A DNA stretch of 6,772 nt from an uncultured Dorea sp. (GTDB lineage: Bacteria; Bacillota; Clostridia; Lachnospirales; Lachnospiraceae), in assembly GCA_910587575.1 (NCBI GenBank), contig CAJULU010000024.1, forward strand, positions 27,165-33,936, written 5' to 3'. Shown one piece after another: positions 1 through 6,083 of the stretch. Numbering within the stretch: the stretch's first letter is position 1; each line of letters opens with the position of its first letter. The notes below the pieces were generated by a model. It was not told the DNA's origin and ran no database searches. It saw only the letters and a list, made by a program, of their open reading frames with translations. The translations under genes were made by a program, and so were the position numbers.

Positions 1-54
1 GCATGGGAGATGACGGAACTGCTTAAAATCTGGATATAGCGGAAACTCCCACAT
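1..54 (-). CDS. Possible start of a downstream gene, cut by the window edge
   Basis: An ATG lies two bases after the flippase remnant's stop codon on the minus strand, and the frame stays open for 18 codons to the window edge (MWEFPLYPDFKQF...). The tight spacing would suit the next gene of a polysaccharide operon. Only a weak purine-rich stretch (GGAAGAAAG) lies upstream, ending about 11 bases before the ATG. I do not recognise the product. Eighteen open codons can occur by chance, so this is only a candidate. Confidence 0.25.
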   Translation of the reverse strand, partial: MWEFPLYPDFKQFRHLPC

Positions 55-56
55 TG

Positions 57-719
57 TCAGACAGTCTTTCTTCCCGCTTTCACAAAACAACAGATGTCTT
101 TCAGAATATTTTTATTAACAATTATGACAACACCACACAGGAAGCAGCTTCCAAATACCCACCTCTGTTTCTGCATGATCGTGATCCATATCTGCAACAA
201 AATACAGATATAACTGACTGTAACCTGACCCCATCTTATATGCATTGGCAGAATCTTATGCGAAGCAGTTAATCTGATCATCCATACCAGAAAATAACTG
301 ACTAAAGTTGCCGCAGAAGCACCCATGGCTCCGTAAAATGGTATCCATATAATATTAAGTATCACATTTGAAACAGCACCGAGCATCGTCGTAAAAAATA
401 TCTGCTTTGTCTCCATTGCCGCCGCATATACGATTCCCAGAAAGCCTCCCATAGCCTGAAAAAGGGCAGCAAATGTCAGAACTGCCGCAAAAGACCAGGC
501 ATGATAAAACTCCTTTGCAAATAATAGTTTTGCCAGAACTTTAATGAAAAGAATAATACCAGAACACCCTATCGCATATAGAGATGAGTATTTATGATAA
601 ATGTCTTCAAAAAAAGAAACCGAATTTTTATCTCCAAAATTATCAACAGCAGAAATCTGCCATGCGCCTGTAAAGATATTCGAAATAACAGAAACAATAG
701 AAGGAATCTTATACGAGAT
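57..719 (-). pseudogene. Wzx-type polysaccharide flippase remnant, C-terminal half only
   Basis: The frame is open from 719 to the TGA at 57-59, about 220 codons, but no full-length start exists: an in-frame TGA sits at 720-722 and the frame begins in mid-protein. The first residues (YKIPSIVSVISNIF, then AWQISA) and later stretches (FAKEFYHAW, GGFLGIVYAAAMETK, GAVSNVILNIIWIPFYGAMG) are typical of the second half of oligosaccharide flippases of the MATE/MOP superfamily, which move lipid-linked sugar units across the membrane. Several hydrophobic helices are visible. Family members usually have about 450-500 residues, so the N-terminal half is gone. The first ATG that would give a reasonable ORF, at 452, leaves only 131 residues. 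The break coincides with the end of the TPP-enzyme remnant, which indicates a deletion joining two neighbours. It is probably not functional. Confidence 0.8.
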
Positions 720-1560
720 TCAAAGCTCTGCTTTCATCTTCCGAATCTGTAAATACTTCCATAAGAATCGGCCGTTCCGTCAGACGGGGTTCCATAAACA
801 CATTGATATTTTCTAAAAACTCATTTTTATTATCTGCCGTAAGATACTGAAACCCTAAATCCTCAGCATAGTGTCTGAGCAGACAACGTGATTTCTTTCC
901 ATAGTGGCCTGCAGCCGCCACGAAATCATCTGCGTCCTCCCCCATGACGGCAGCCGGATGGCTGTAATTTCTGAACTCCGTTCCTTTACCATTATTAATT
1001 ACCATAATTCTCACATTATTTCCCACATGTCTGTTACCTAAAGAATTCAGATCATAAAAAAAAGCCAGATCACCCAGAAAACAGAAATAAAGCTTTTCAT
1101 AATCTGCGAATGATGCTCCTATCAGCGATGATACTCCTCCGTCAATGCCGAATCCCCCCACATTGCAATAAGAGTACACACTTTCAAGAATTTCAAAAAA
1201 ATTCCATGCCCGTAAACTGTTCAATATTCCAACTTTCTCTTTTTTCTCTCTTCACATCCAAAGTTAAATAATAATAAAAAAATCAGTTTCATCCATTTCA
1301 AAAATATTCGTCAGTTTTCCAAACCTGTCCTTAATTTCCCCATCGGCCGCTACTCTCCATACATCATTCACATCAAACTGATAATAATCTCCCGATATCT
1401 CTCCTAAATCAATGACCAGATCAAAAACATAATCCTCACGCCGTAAATATTCCTGTGCCGCAACATAGGAACCGTGAAATCTGTGTTTCCCCTTATAGTT
1501 GCTTGTATGATCGCATAGCACAACAGAGTTATATCTATTACAGATATTTGCTTTAGATCG
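709..1560 (-). pseudogene. MenD-like thiamine-diphosphate enzyme remnant, multiply disrupted
   Basis: Two blocks in the same frame belong to one gene. The upstream block (1560-1264) reads RYNSVVLCDHTSNYKGK..., then DLVIDLGEISGDYY, VWRVAADGEIKDRF and KLTNIFEMDETDFF, which looks like the central domain of MenD-like enzymes found in polysaccharide clusters. The downstream block (about 1242-709) reads GILNSLRAWNFF, NVGGFGIDGGVSSLIGAS, then GDLAFFYDLNSLG and INNGKG. This is the GD...NN thiamine-diphosphate/Mg signature in its MenD-like form. Between them lie TAA (1264-1266) and TGA (1252-1254). The N-terminal pyrimidine-binding domain is missing (in-frame stop at 1561-1563), and the C-terminus ends abruptly at ESRALNLV. 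Related enzymes have roughly 550-600 residues; about 270 remain. The exact substrate cannot be assigned. The apparent starts at 1224 (TTG) and 1521 (GTG) are internal codons, not real starts. Confidence 0.8.
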
Positions 1561-1584
1561 TTATAATAGATATGCTGATTTGAA

Positions 1585-1622
1585 AAAAATCGCAGAGTAA
1601 CCTACTCTGCGAAATTTTTTTT
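1585..1622. terminator. Bidirectional intrinsic terminator
   Basis: CGCAGAGTA (1591-1599) pairs perfectly with TACTCTGCG (1603-1611) around a 3-base loop. A run of eight T follows on the plus strand (1615-1622), and seven A precede it (1583-1589), giving a U-tract on the minus strand too. It lies about 80 bases after the stop of the DUF815 ATPase gene and should end the leftward pheA-ATPase transcript. The decayed polysaccharide locus starts just beyond it. Confidence 0.85.
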
Positions 1623-1689
1623 GCTTATTCTAATACTTCTTACTCGAAATTCTATTTCTATAAAATATCTCCCCAAGACATCAGGCAGT

Positions 1690-3057
1690 CTACACCCCCG
1701 CCTTCACCCCCAGCAGATAATCAATAAACTGCTGCGCCGTCCTCCCCGACAGCCCGCCATGGCTCAGTTCCCACTTATTCGCCTCAGACAGCAGTTCCTC
1801 TTCCGGCATCCCGATCCCATTCCTTCTCGCAAGCTGCCGCACAATCTCCTGGAATTCCTTCTTCTCCGGTTTCCCGAAATATATCGTCACTCCAAACCGT
1901 GCCACCAGCGATAATTTCTCCTGCACCGTGTCATTCGTATGCAGTTCCTCATCCCGGTCCGCCTTATCCTTAAAAGTCTCCCGGATCAGATGCCTCCGGT
2001 TCGACGTTGCATAAATGAGTATATTATCCGGCTTCTTCTCCAGACCTCCCTCGATCACCGCCTTCAGATACTTATATTCAATCTCGAATTCCTCAAAAGA
2101 AAGATCATCCATATAAATAATAAACTTATAATTCCGGTTCTTGATCTGGGAAATAATGTCATTCAGATCCTGAAACTGATGCTTATACACCTCGATCATC
2201 CGGAGCCCCTTATCATAATACTGATTCAGGATTGCCTTAACCGAAGAAGACTTTCCTGTACCGGCATCCCCGAACAGAAGACAGTTATTGGCCCTTCTCC
2301 CTTCCACGAACGCCTCTGTATTATCCACCAGCTTCTTCTTGGCAGTCTCATATCCCACCAGATCATCCAGATGCACATGGGCAATCTTCGTAATCGGGAC
2401 GATCCTTGCGCCGTCTTCCCTGTGCTCCACCCGGAACGCCTTATGAAGCCCAAGCTTCCCGACGCCGAATTCCTTATAGAACTGGGTCAGAGTATCCTTG
2501 AATTCTCCCACGTCTTTCGTTGCAGCCAGATTCCGGCTCAGTTCACAGATCCGGTCCCGGATCCTCCTGTTAAATACCTTTCCATGGCCGCTCATCCCCC
2601 GGTAATCCAGGATCACCGGCAGACATTCTGCCTTAAAGGCCTTGGTCATATCCGTGAAATCATAGTCAAACAATTCCTTAAAGATCCCAAAATCATGCAG
2701 CGCCGCCTCATTTATACTGCCCTCGATTTCCCCCACGATCTCACAGGAGACGCTGTAGGCATTCTCATGACTGGCCAGAAGGCAGGTCAGATAATCATGC
2801 CACAGATTCCCCTCAAATCCATGGCTGACTGCCATCTCCAGAATCTGATTCACGCACTCAGACAAAAGCCCCCTCAGATCCTCGGAATTGTAATAGTCAT
2901 TATCAAAATTCTCCATCAGAAACGTCATATCCTGAAGAATCCGTCCCTCTTCCACATACGTCCCCCCAGAGAAACCTCTTCCTTTCATGCCCGTCCCATA
3001 AGAACATTCTGCAAAAGCGGTCCTCTGGATATACAATATCAACTCATTCGTCCTCAT
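1690..3057 (-). CDS. DUF815-family AAA+ ATPase
   Basis: A 455-residue cytoplasmic ATP-binding protein of the DUF815 family, whose cellular role is not established. The N-terminal 220 residues are a family-specific helical region. The ATPase core starts with VHLDDLVGYETAKKKLVDNTEAF (residues 228-250, shown as the conserved lead-in). It contains a Walker A loop GDAGTGKS (263-270), a Walker B strand IIYMDDLSFEE (313-323) with tandem Asp, a sensor-1-like YATSNRRHL (349-357) and VARFG (385-389), whose Arg is a candidate arginine finger. The ATG at 3055-3057 is supported by AAGGAG at 3068-3073, ten bases upstream. The gene follows pheA by 63 bases without a visible terminator, so the two are probably co-transcribed. 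No truncation or unusual residue is seen. Family assignment is firm; function is unknown. Confidence 0.93.
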   Translation of the reverse strand: MRTNELILYIQRTAFAECSYGTGMKGRGFSGGTYVEEGRILQDMTFLMENFDNDYYNSEDLRGLLSECVNQILEMAVSHGFEGNLWHDYLTCLLASHENAYSVSCEIVGEIEGSINEAALHDFGIFKELFDYDFTDMTKAFKAECLPVILDYRGMSGHGKVFNRRIRDRICELSRNLAATKDVGEFKDTLTQFYKEFGVGKLGLHKAFRVEHREDGARIVPITKIAHVHLDDLVGYETAKKKLVDNTEAFVEGRRANNCLLFGDAGTGKSSSVKAILNQYYDKGLRMIEVYKHQFQDLNDIISQIKNRNYKFIIYMDDLSFEEFEIEYKYLKAVIEGGLEKKPDNILIYATSNRRHLIRETFKDKADRDEELHTNDTVQEKLSLVARFGVTIYFGKPEKKEFQEIVRQLARRNGIGMPEEELLSEANKWELSHGGLSGRTAQQFIDYLLGVKAGV

Positions 3058-3120
3058 CCGTTATCTGCTCCTTCTCAGTGTATTTATTCCAAAACCATAA
3101 TTCATTCTGCCCGGTTCCTT

Positions 3121-4251
3121 TTAATAGTTCCCAAGAATCCTAAGGCTTCTGCTTTCCTCCCGCAGCCCCCGGATTGCATTTTTAACCGCCGGCTGCGCAA
3201 GATTTCCCTCGAAATCCACGAAAAACCGGTATTCCCAGTTTCTTCCCTCCACCGGCCTGGACTCAATCCTGGTCATATTCAGATCATTATAAATAAAATG
3301 AGACAGCAGCTGATACAGCGACCCGCTCTCATGAGGAACCTCGAAGCAGATACTGATCTTCTCCGCCTCTTTCAGAAAAATCTTCTGGTTTGTCACCACG
3401 ATAAATCGGGTAGAATTACCGGGATCGTCATTAATATTGTCCACAAGCACCTGAAGACCGTGAATCTTCGCCGCATACGCACTGCAGACCGCCGCCTGCC
3501 CCTTATCCTGTTCCTCCGTGATCTTCTTCGCTGCAATCGCAGTATTCGCCACGCTGATCTGCTGCCATCCGCTGTGCTCATCCAGGAAGCGGGAAGCCTG
3601 CATAAGCGCCACGCCCTTGGAATACACACGCTTGATATCCGAAAGTTTCGTCCCCGGCAGCCCCGCCAGGGTATGGGTGATTGGAATAATCGTCTCCCCC
3701 ACGATATAATTTTCAAATTCAACCAGCAGATCATACATCTCGTCCACTGCCCCTGCCGTTGAATTCTCAATCGGCAGCACGGCGAAATCCGCCGCTCCTT
3801 CCTCAATGGACTCCATGGCGTCCCGGAACGTCCTCACATAGAAACTGTTGCATTTTTCCCCGAAGTAATACTGCATCGCCGCCTGGCTGTAGGCCCCTTC
3901 TGTTCCCGGGAACACCACTCTGGCATTCTGGGTATCCAGGGCATCCACTCCGATGAACGGCAGTCTCCCCAGAGCCCCCGCCTCCACAAGCTTGCGGTAC
4001 TGTACCTTCCTGCTCATGGCCATCAGCTGACCGAACAGTTCCCGCACGCCCTTTTTATTAAAATCCGTAGCGGCCTGCTCCGCTACATGATTCAGCTTGT
4101 CCCGCTCCCTCTGGCGGTCAAAGATCTTCATTCCGTTTGCAATCTTGTAATCCCCGACCTCACCTCCAAGCCGTATCCGTTCCTCGAACAGCCTTACTAT
4201 CTCATCATCCACAGCATCTATCTGCACTCTTAACTCTTCCAGCGTTGCCAT
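3121..4251 (-). CDS. pheA: Bifunctional chorismate mutase/prephenate dehydratase (P-protein)
   Basis: A 376-residue cytoplasmic enzyme that converts chorismate to prephenate and then to phenylpyruvate for phenylalanine synthesis. Residues 1-90 are an AroQ-type chorismate mutase (LEELRVQIDAVDDEIVRLF, then DRQRER). Residues about 110-287 are the prephenate dehydratase domain, with FPGTEGAYSQAA (114-125), ENSTAGAVDEMYDLL (162-176) and the catalytic-type NSTRF (279-283). The C-terminal ACT domain (about 298-376) has ESGSLYQLL (308-316) and the ESRP motif (330-333), so phenylalanine feedback inhibition is expected from family knowledge. The frame is open further upstream to 4503, but the ATG at 4249-4251 is chosen. 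It has GAGGAG eight bases away, starts the mutase domain directly, and leaves the promoter outside the gene. It is the first gene of a probable operon with the DUF815 ATPase. Confidence 0.96.
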   Translation of the reverse strand: MATLEELRVQIDAVDDEIVRLFEERIRLGGEVGDYKIANGMKIFDRQRERDKLNHVAEQAATDFNKKGVRELFGQLMAMSRKVQYRKLVEAGALGRLPFIGVDALDTQNARVVFPGTEGAYSQAAMQYYFGEKCNSFYVRTFRDAMESIEEGAADFAVLPIENSTAGAVDEMYDLLVEFENYIVGETIIPITHTLAGLPGTKLSDIKRVYSKGVALMQASRFLDEHSGWQQISVANTAIAAKKITEEQDKGQAAVCSAYAAKIHGLQVLVDNINDDPGNSTRFIVVTNQKIFLKEAEKISICFEVPHESGSLYQLLSHFIYNDLNMTRIESRPVEGRNWEYRFFVDFEGNLAQPAVKNAIRGLREESRSLRILGNY

Positions 4252-4259
4252 ATCCTTTT

Positions 4260-4265
4260 CTCCTC
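4260..4265 (-). promoter_or_regulatory. Ribosome binding site fixing the pheA start
   Basis: GAGGAG on the minus strand lies eight bases before ATG 4251-4249. It decides against the longer upstream extension of the frame, which would add 84 residues read through promoter DNA. Confidence 0.85.
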
Positions 4266-4290
4266 GCTTTTTTTGTAATCTTATGCCAAG

Positions 4291-4306
4291 ATGTATTATA
4301 ATACAT
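4291..4306. promoter_or_regulatory. Perfect 16-bp palindrome over the pheA -10
   Basis: ATGTATTATAATACAT is a perfect inverted repeat without spacer and covers both possible -10 hexamers of pheA. A dimeric repressor bound here would block the promoter. Because TATAAT reads in both directions, it also gives a plus-strand -10 (4297-4302) with TTGTAA (4273-4278) 18 bases upstream. The operator role is inferred from position and symmetry; AT-rich palindromes at -10 sites can arise by chance. Confidence 0.45.
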
Positions 4307-4325
4307 ATCCGGCCGTTTTTGTCAA
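4295..4325 (-). promoter_or_regulatory. Probable pheA promoter
   Basis: A consensus -35 TTGACA (4325-4320, minus strand) is followed by TATTAT at 4303-4298 with a 16-base spacer, or by a consensus TATAAT at 4300-4295 with a longer 19-base spacer. Either gives a 5' leader of roughly 40 bases before the pheA ATG. That is too short for a T-box or a leader-peptide attenuator, so control should act at initiation or on the enzyme. Confidence 0.7.
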
Positions 4326-4348
4326 TTTTTTTATTTCCTGTATAAAAT
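4319..4348 (+). promoter_or_regulatory. Probable promoter of the CmpB-like gene
   Basis: TTGTCA (4319-4324) is followed by TATAAA (4341-4346) after 16 bases, or TAAAAT (4343-4348) after 18. Its -35 lies on the opposite strand of the pheA -35, so the two promoters are back to back. Transcription would start near 4353, about 23 bases before the start codon. Confidence 0.5.
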
Positions 4349-4375
4349 CTCTCTGTCGCTGCCATACTTATCCAT

Positions 4376-4759
4376 ATGAAGCATAATTTCCTGACCTGCG
4401 GGACTACCGGATGGTGCATGGAGATCCTGTTCACCGGGCTCCACTCCCTGCAGGACGAAAACCCGAAACTGCCCGGGAACACCTCTATCTGGATGTTCCC
4501 CATCTACGGCATGGCAAGTTTCCTGGCCCCTGTCTGCAGACTGCTGAAGGGAAAGAGCCTGTTGCTGCGTGGAGGCGTATATACCTGCTGCATTTTCTGC
4601 GGCGAATATGTGACCGGCTCCTTTTTAAAGAAATTTGACGCATGCCCCTGGGACTATAGCGAAGCCCCATTGAACATCCAAGGGCTGATCCGCCTTGATT
4701 ATGCGCCCCTCTGGTTCGGCGCCGGATTATTGTTTGAAAAAATCCTTATAAAACATTGA
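4376..4759 (+). CDS. Small CmpB-like membrane protein (putative ABC-transporter type IV, PF06541 type)
   Basis: A 127-residue, strongly hydrophobic protein with about four likely membrane segments: roughly residues 4-24, 37-55, 63-83 and 106-124. FPIYGMASFL (41-50), FCGEYVTGSFLKK (74-86), CPWDYS (90-95) and NIQGLIRLDYAPLWF (100-114) recall the PF06541 family of putative ABC-transporter permeases. Substrate and function are unknown, and no ATPase partner gene lies nearby. The ATG at 4376 fits the family N-terminus (MKHNFLTCGTTGWCMEI). A stop at 4343-4345 closes the frame upstream and I see no better start. There is no Shine-Dalgarno sequence and the inferred leader is very short, so translation is probably weak or unusual. 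It is divergent from pheA. The stop codon overlaps an inverted repeat. Confidence 0.8.
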   Translation: MKHNFLTCGTTGWCMEILFTGLHSLQDENPKLPGNTSIWMFPIYGMASFLAPVCRLLKGKSLLLRGGVYTCCIFCGEYVTGSFLKKFDACPWDYSEAPLNIQGLIRLDYAPLWFGAGLLFEKILIKH

Positions 4760-4787
4760 AAATCTTTCGTATTTGTTATATTATAAT
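4756..4787 (+). promoter_or_regulatory. Candidate promoter for the pyrB leader
   Basis: TATAAT (4782-4787) or the extended form TGTTATATT (4774-4782) could serve as a -10 element inside the inverted repeat. The only upstream -35-like hexamer is TTGAAA (4756-4761), with poor spacing for either (20 or 15 bases). A transcript from here would include the 81-codon ORF and pyrBI. This is weak evidence; the true pyrB promoter may lie elsewhere between 4760 and 5130. Confidence 0.25.
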
Positions 4788-4800
4788 ATGAAAGATTTTC
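4758..4800. repeat. 11-bp inverted repeat with AT-rich spacer
   Basis: GAAAATCTTTC (4758-4768) and GAAAGATTTTC (4790-4800) are exact inverted copies separated by 21 bases. The left arm overlaps the stop codon of the CmpB-like gene. The spacer contains a second palindrome, ATATTATAATAT (4778-4789). As RNA it can fold, but no U-tract follows and the arms are AT-rich, so it is a poor intrinsic terminator. An operator or a weak 3' end are both possible. Confidence 0.5.
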
Positions 4801-4819
4801 AGCAGGGGGAGGACAAGGT

Positions 4820-5065
4820 ATGTATTTCCTGGAATCTGACAACAGCAGAAAGCGCATCCATACAGACCAGCCTGGCTTCATCATTCCTATCATATATGAA
4901 TGGCTGGTTATATTCATTTCTTCTTTTTATTTTCCAGAACATACATTTCTCCGTTTTGTTAAAAGATCTTTATTTTCTGATTTATTGATTCATACACATC
5001 GTCCTGTTTTCCTTAATTATAATTCATATATTTTTAAATTCCGGCCCATGGCCGCACTACCTTGA
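4820..5065 (+). CDS. Short hypothetical ORF or leader ORF upstream of pyrB
   Basis: An 81-codon frame starts at ATG 4820 with a very strong GGGGGAGG ribosome binding site (4805-4812) seven bases away. The first 25 or so residues (MYFLESDNSRKRIHTDQPGF...) look protein-like. A hydrophobic stretch follows (IIPIIYEWLVIFISSFYF). The rest is AT-rich and Phe/Ile/Leu-heavy, and the frame stops at 5063-5065, 82 bases before pyrB. I do not recognise a family. Three readings are possible: a real small membrane peptide, a leader ORF in the pyrB transcript, or the 5' end of a decayed gene whose later part lies in another frame (about 5043-5127). The binding site argues that translation starts here; nothing shows what the product does. 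Confidence 0.4.
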   Translation: MYFLESDNSRKRIHTDQPGFIIPIIYEWLVIFISSFYFPEHTFLRFVKRSLFSDLLIHTHRPVFLNYNSYIFKFRPMAALP

Positions 5066-5135
5066 TATCACTGCGGATATGCCGGCGGCAGATCCGTTGA
5101 TGATTGATATACATACTTATTTTATCTAACATCAT

Positions 5136-5142
5136 AAGGAGG
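5136..5142 (+). promoter_or_regulatory. pyrB ribosome binding site
   Basis: AAGGAGG lies five bases before ATG 5148 and fixes the pyrB start. It follows a short AT-rich stretch with no terminator hairpin immediately upstream. Confidence 0.85.
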
Positions 5143-5147
5143 TTTTT

Positions 5148-6083
5148 ATGAGACACTTAATGAGTCCGCTTGATTTTTCCGTGGAAGAACTGGACCGGCT
5201 GATGGACCTGGCGGTTGACATCGAAACAAACCCGGCTAAGTACGCACATGCCTGCGAGGGGAAAAAACTGGCAACACTTTTCTATGAGCCAAGTACACGG
5301 ACAAGACTGAGCCACGAGGCCGCTATGCTGAACCTGGGCGGAAGCGTCCTTGGATTCTCATCGGCAGAATCCAGTTCTGCCGCCAAGGGGGAGAGCGTAT
5401 CAGACACCATCCGCACGGTTTCCTGCTATGCTGATATCTGTGCCATGCGTCATCCGAAAGAGGGCGCACCCATGGTTGCCTGCCAGCATGCAACGATTCC
5501 GGTCATCAATGCCGGTGACGGCGGCCACCAGCATCCGACCCAGACATTGACTGACCTTCTGACCATCCGCAACCTGAAAGGCCGGCTGGACAACATGGTA
5601 ATCGGCCTGTGCGGGGATCTGAAGTTCGGCCGTACCGTTCATTCACTGATTCATGCCCTGGTCAGATATCCGGGAATCAGGTTCATTCTGATCTCACCGG
5701 AAGAATTACGGCTTCCCGGCTATATGCGCTTTGACGTACTGGATAAGGGGAATATCCAGTACAAAGAAGTAGTCCGGCTTGAGGATGCGCTGCCGAAGCT
5801 GGATCTGCTCTACATGACCCGTGTTCAGAAGGAACGCTTCTTCAATGAAGAGGACTATGTACGCATGAAAGATTTCTACATCCTGGACTCTAAGAAAATG
5901 GAACTGGCGCCAGAGGATATGTACGTCCTTCATCCACTGCCCCGCGTCAACGAGATTTCCGTAGAAGTGGACAATGATCCCAGGGCAGCATATTTCAAGC
6001 AGACCAGATACGGCGTCTATATCCGGATGGCGCTCATTCTGACGCTGCTCAATATCGACGTGGAGGAGGGAAGATCATGTTAA
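5148..6083 (+). CDS. pyrB: Aspartate carbamoyltransferase catalytic chain
   Basis: A 311-residue cytoplasmic enzyme that joins carbamoyl phosphate and aspartate, the committed step of de novo pyrimidine synthesis. The carbamoyl-phosphate loop FYEPSTRTR is at residues 45-53. The mobile 80s loop SSAAKGES (76-83) keeps Ser76 and Lys80, corresponding to Ser80 and Lys84 of the E. coli chain. HQHPTQTLTDLLTI (127-140) and TRVQKERF (224-231) are the conserved active-site and aspartate-domain motifs, and HPLPRVNEI (262-270) closes the active site. The length equals the usual 300-310 residues, with no missing catalytic residue. The 3' end overlaps pyrI by seven bases, so the two chains are co-transcribed and probably translationally coupled. 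Confidence 0.97.
   Translation: MRHLMSPLDFSVEELDRLMDLAVDIETNPAKYAHACEGKKLATLFYEPSTRTRLSHEAAMLNLGGSVLGFSSAESSSAAKGESVSDTIRTVSCYADICAMRHPKEGAPMVACQHATIPVINAGDGGHQHPTQTLTDLLTIRNLKGRLDNMVIGLCGDLKFGRTVHSLIHALVRYPGIRFILISPEELRLPGYMRFDVLDKGNIQYKEVVRLEDALPKLDLLYMTRVQKERFFNEEDYVRMKDFYILDSKKMELAPEDMYVLHPLPRVNEISVEVDNDPRAAYFKQTRYGVYIRMALILTLLNIDVEEGRSC

Noticed and set aside
601..816. Plus-strand 71-codon frame over the flippase/TPP junction
   Set aside because: It is a shadow of the two minus-strand remnants with no ribosome binding site and no protein-like motif.
1939..3762. A 607-codon open frame on the plus strand, opposite the ATPase and pheA genes
   Set aside because: It runs antisense to two clearly recognised genes, has no recognisable domain and is rich in Pro/Arg/His/Leu as expected of a reverse-strand shadow. 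No ribosome binding site or promoter was noted.
4252..4503. N-terminal extension of pheA to an ATG at 4503
   Set aside because: The extension passes through the promoter elements and the CmpB-like gene and has no mutase-like residues. ATG 4251 has a clear ribosome binding site.
4758..4800. Inverted repeat read as a true intrinsic terminator
   Set aside because: The arms are AT-rich, the loop is 21 bases and no U-tract follows on the plus strand, so a terminator call is not supported.
4773..4988. Alternative 71-codon frame starting in the inverted repeat
   Set aside because: It has no ribosome binding site, overlaps the better-supported ORF at 4820 and shows no family features.
5064..5147. 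Attenuator or riboswitch directly before pyrB
   Set aside because: Only short stems (for example GGAT...ATCC around 5074-5095) are present, with no U-run after them. No known riboswitch motif or PyrR site was recognised.
5400..5642. Minus-strand frames inside pyrB and pyrI (also 5706-5933, 6160-6399, 6185-6508)
   Set aside because: They are antisense to well-identified intact genes and carry no motif or start signal.
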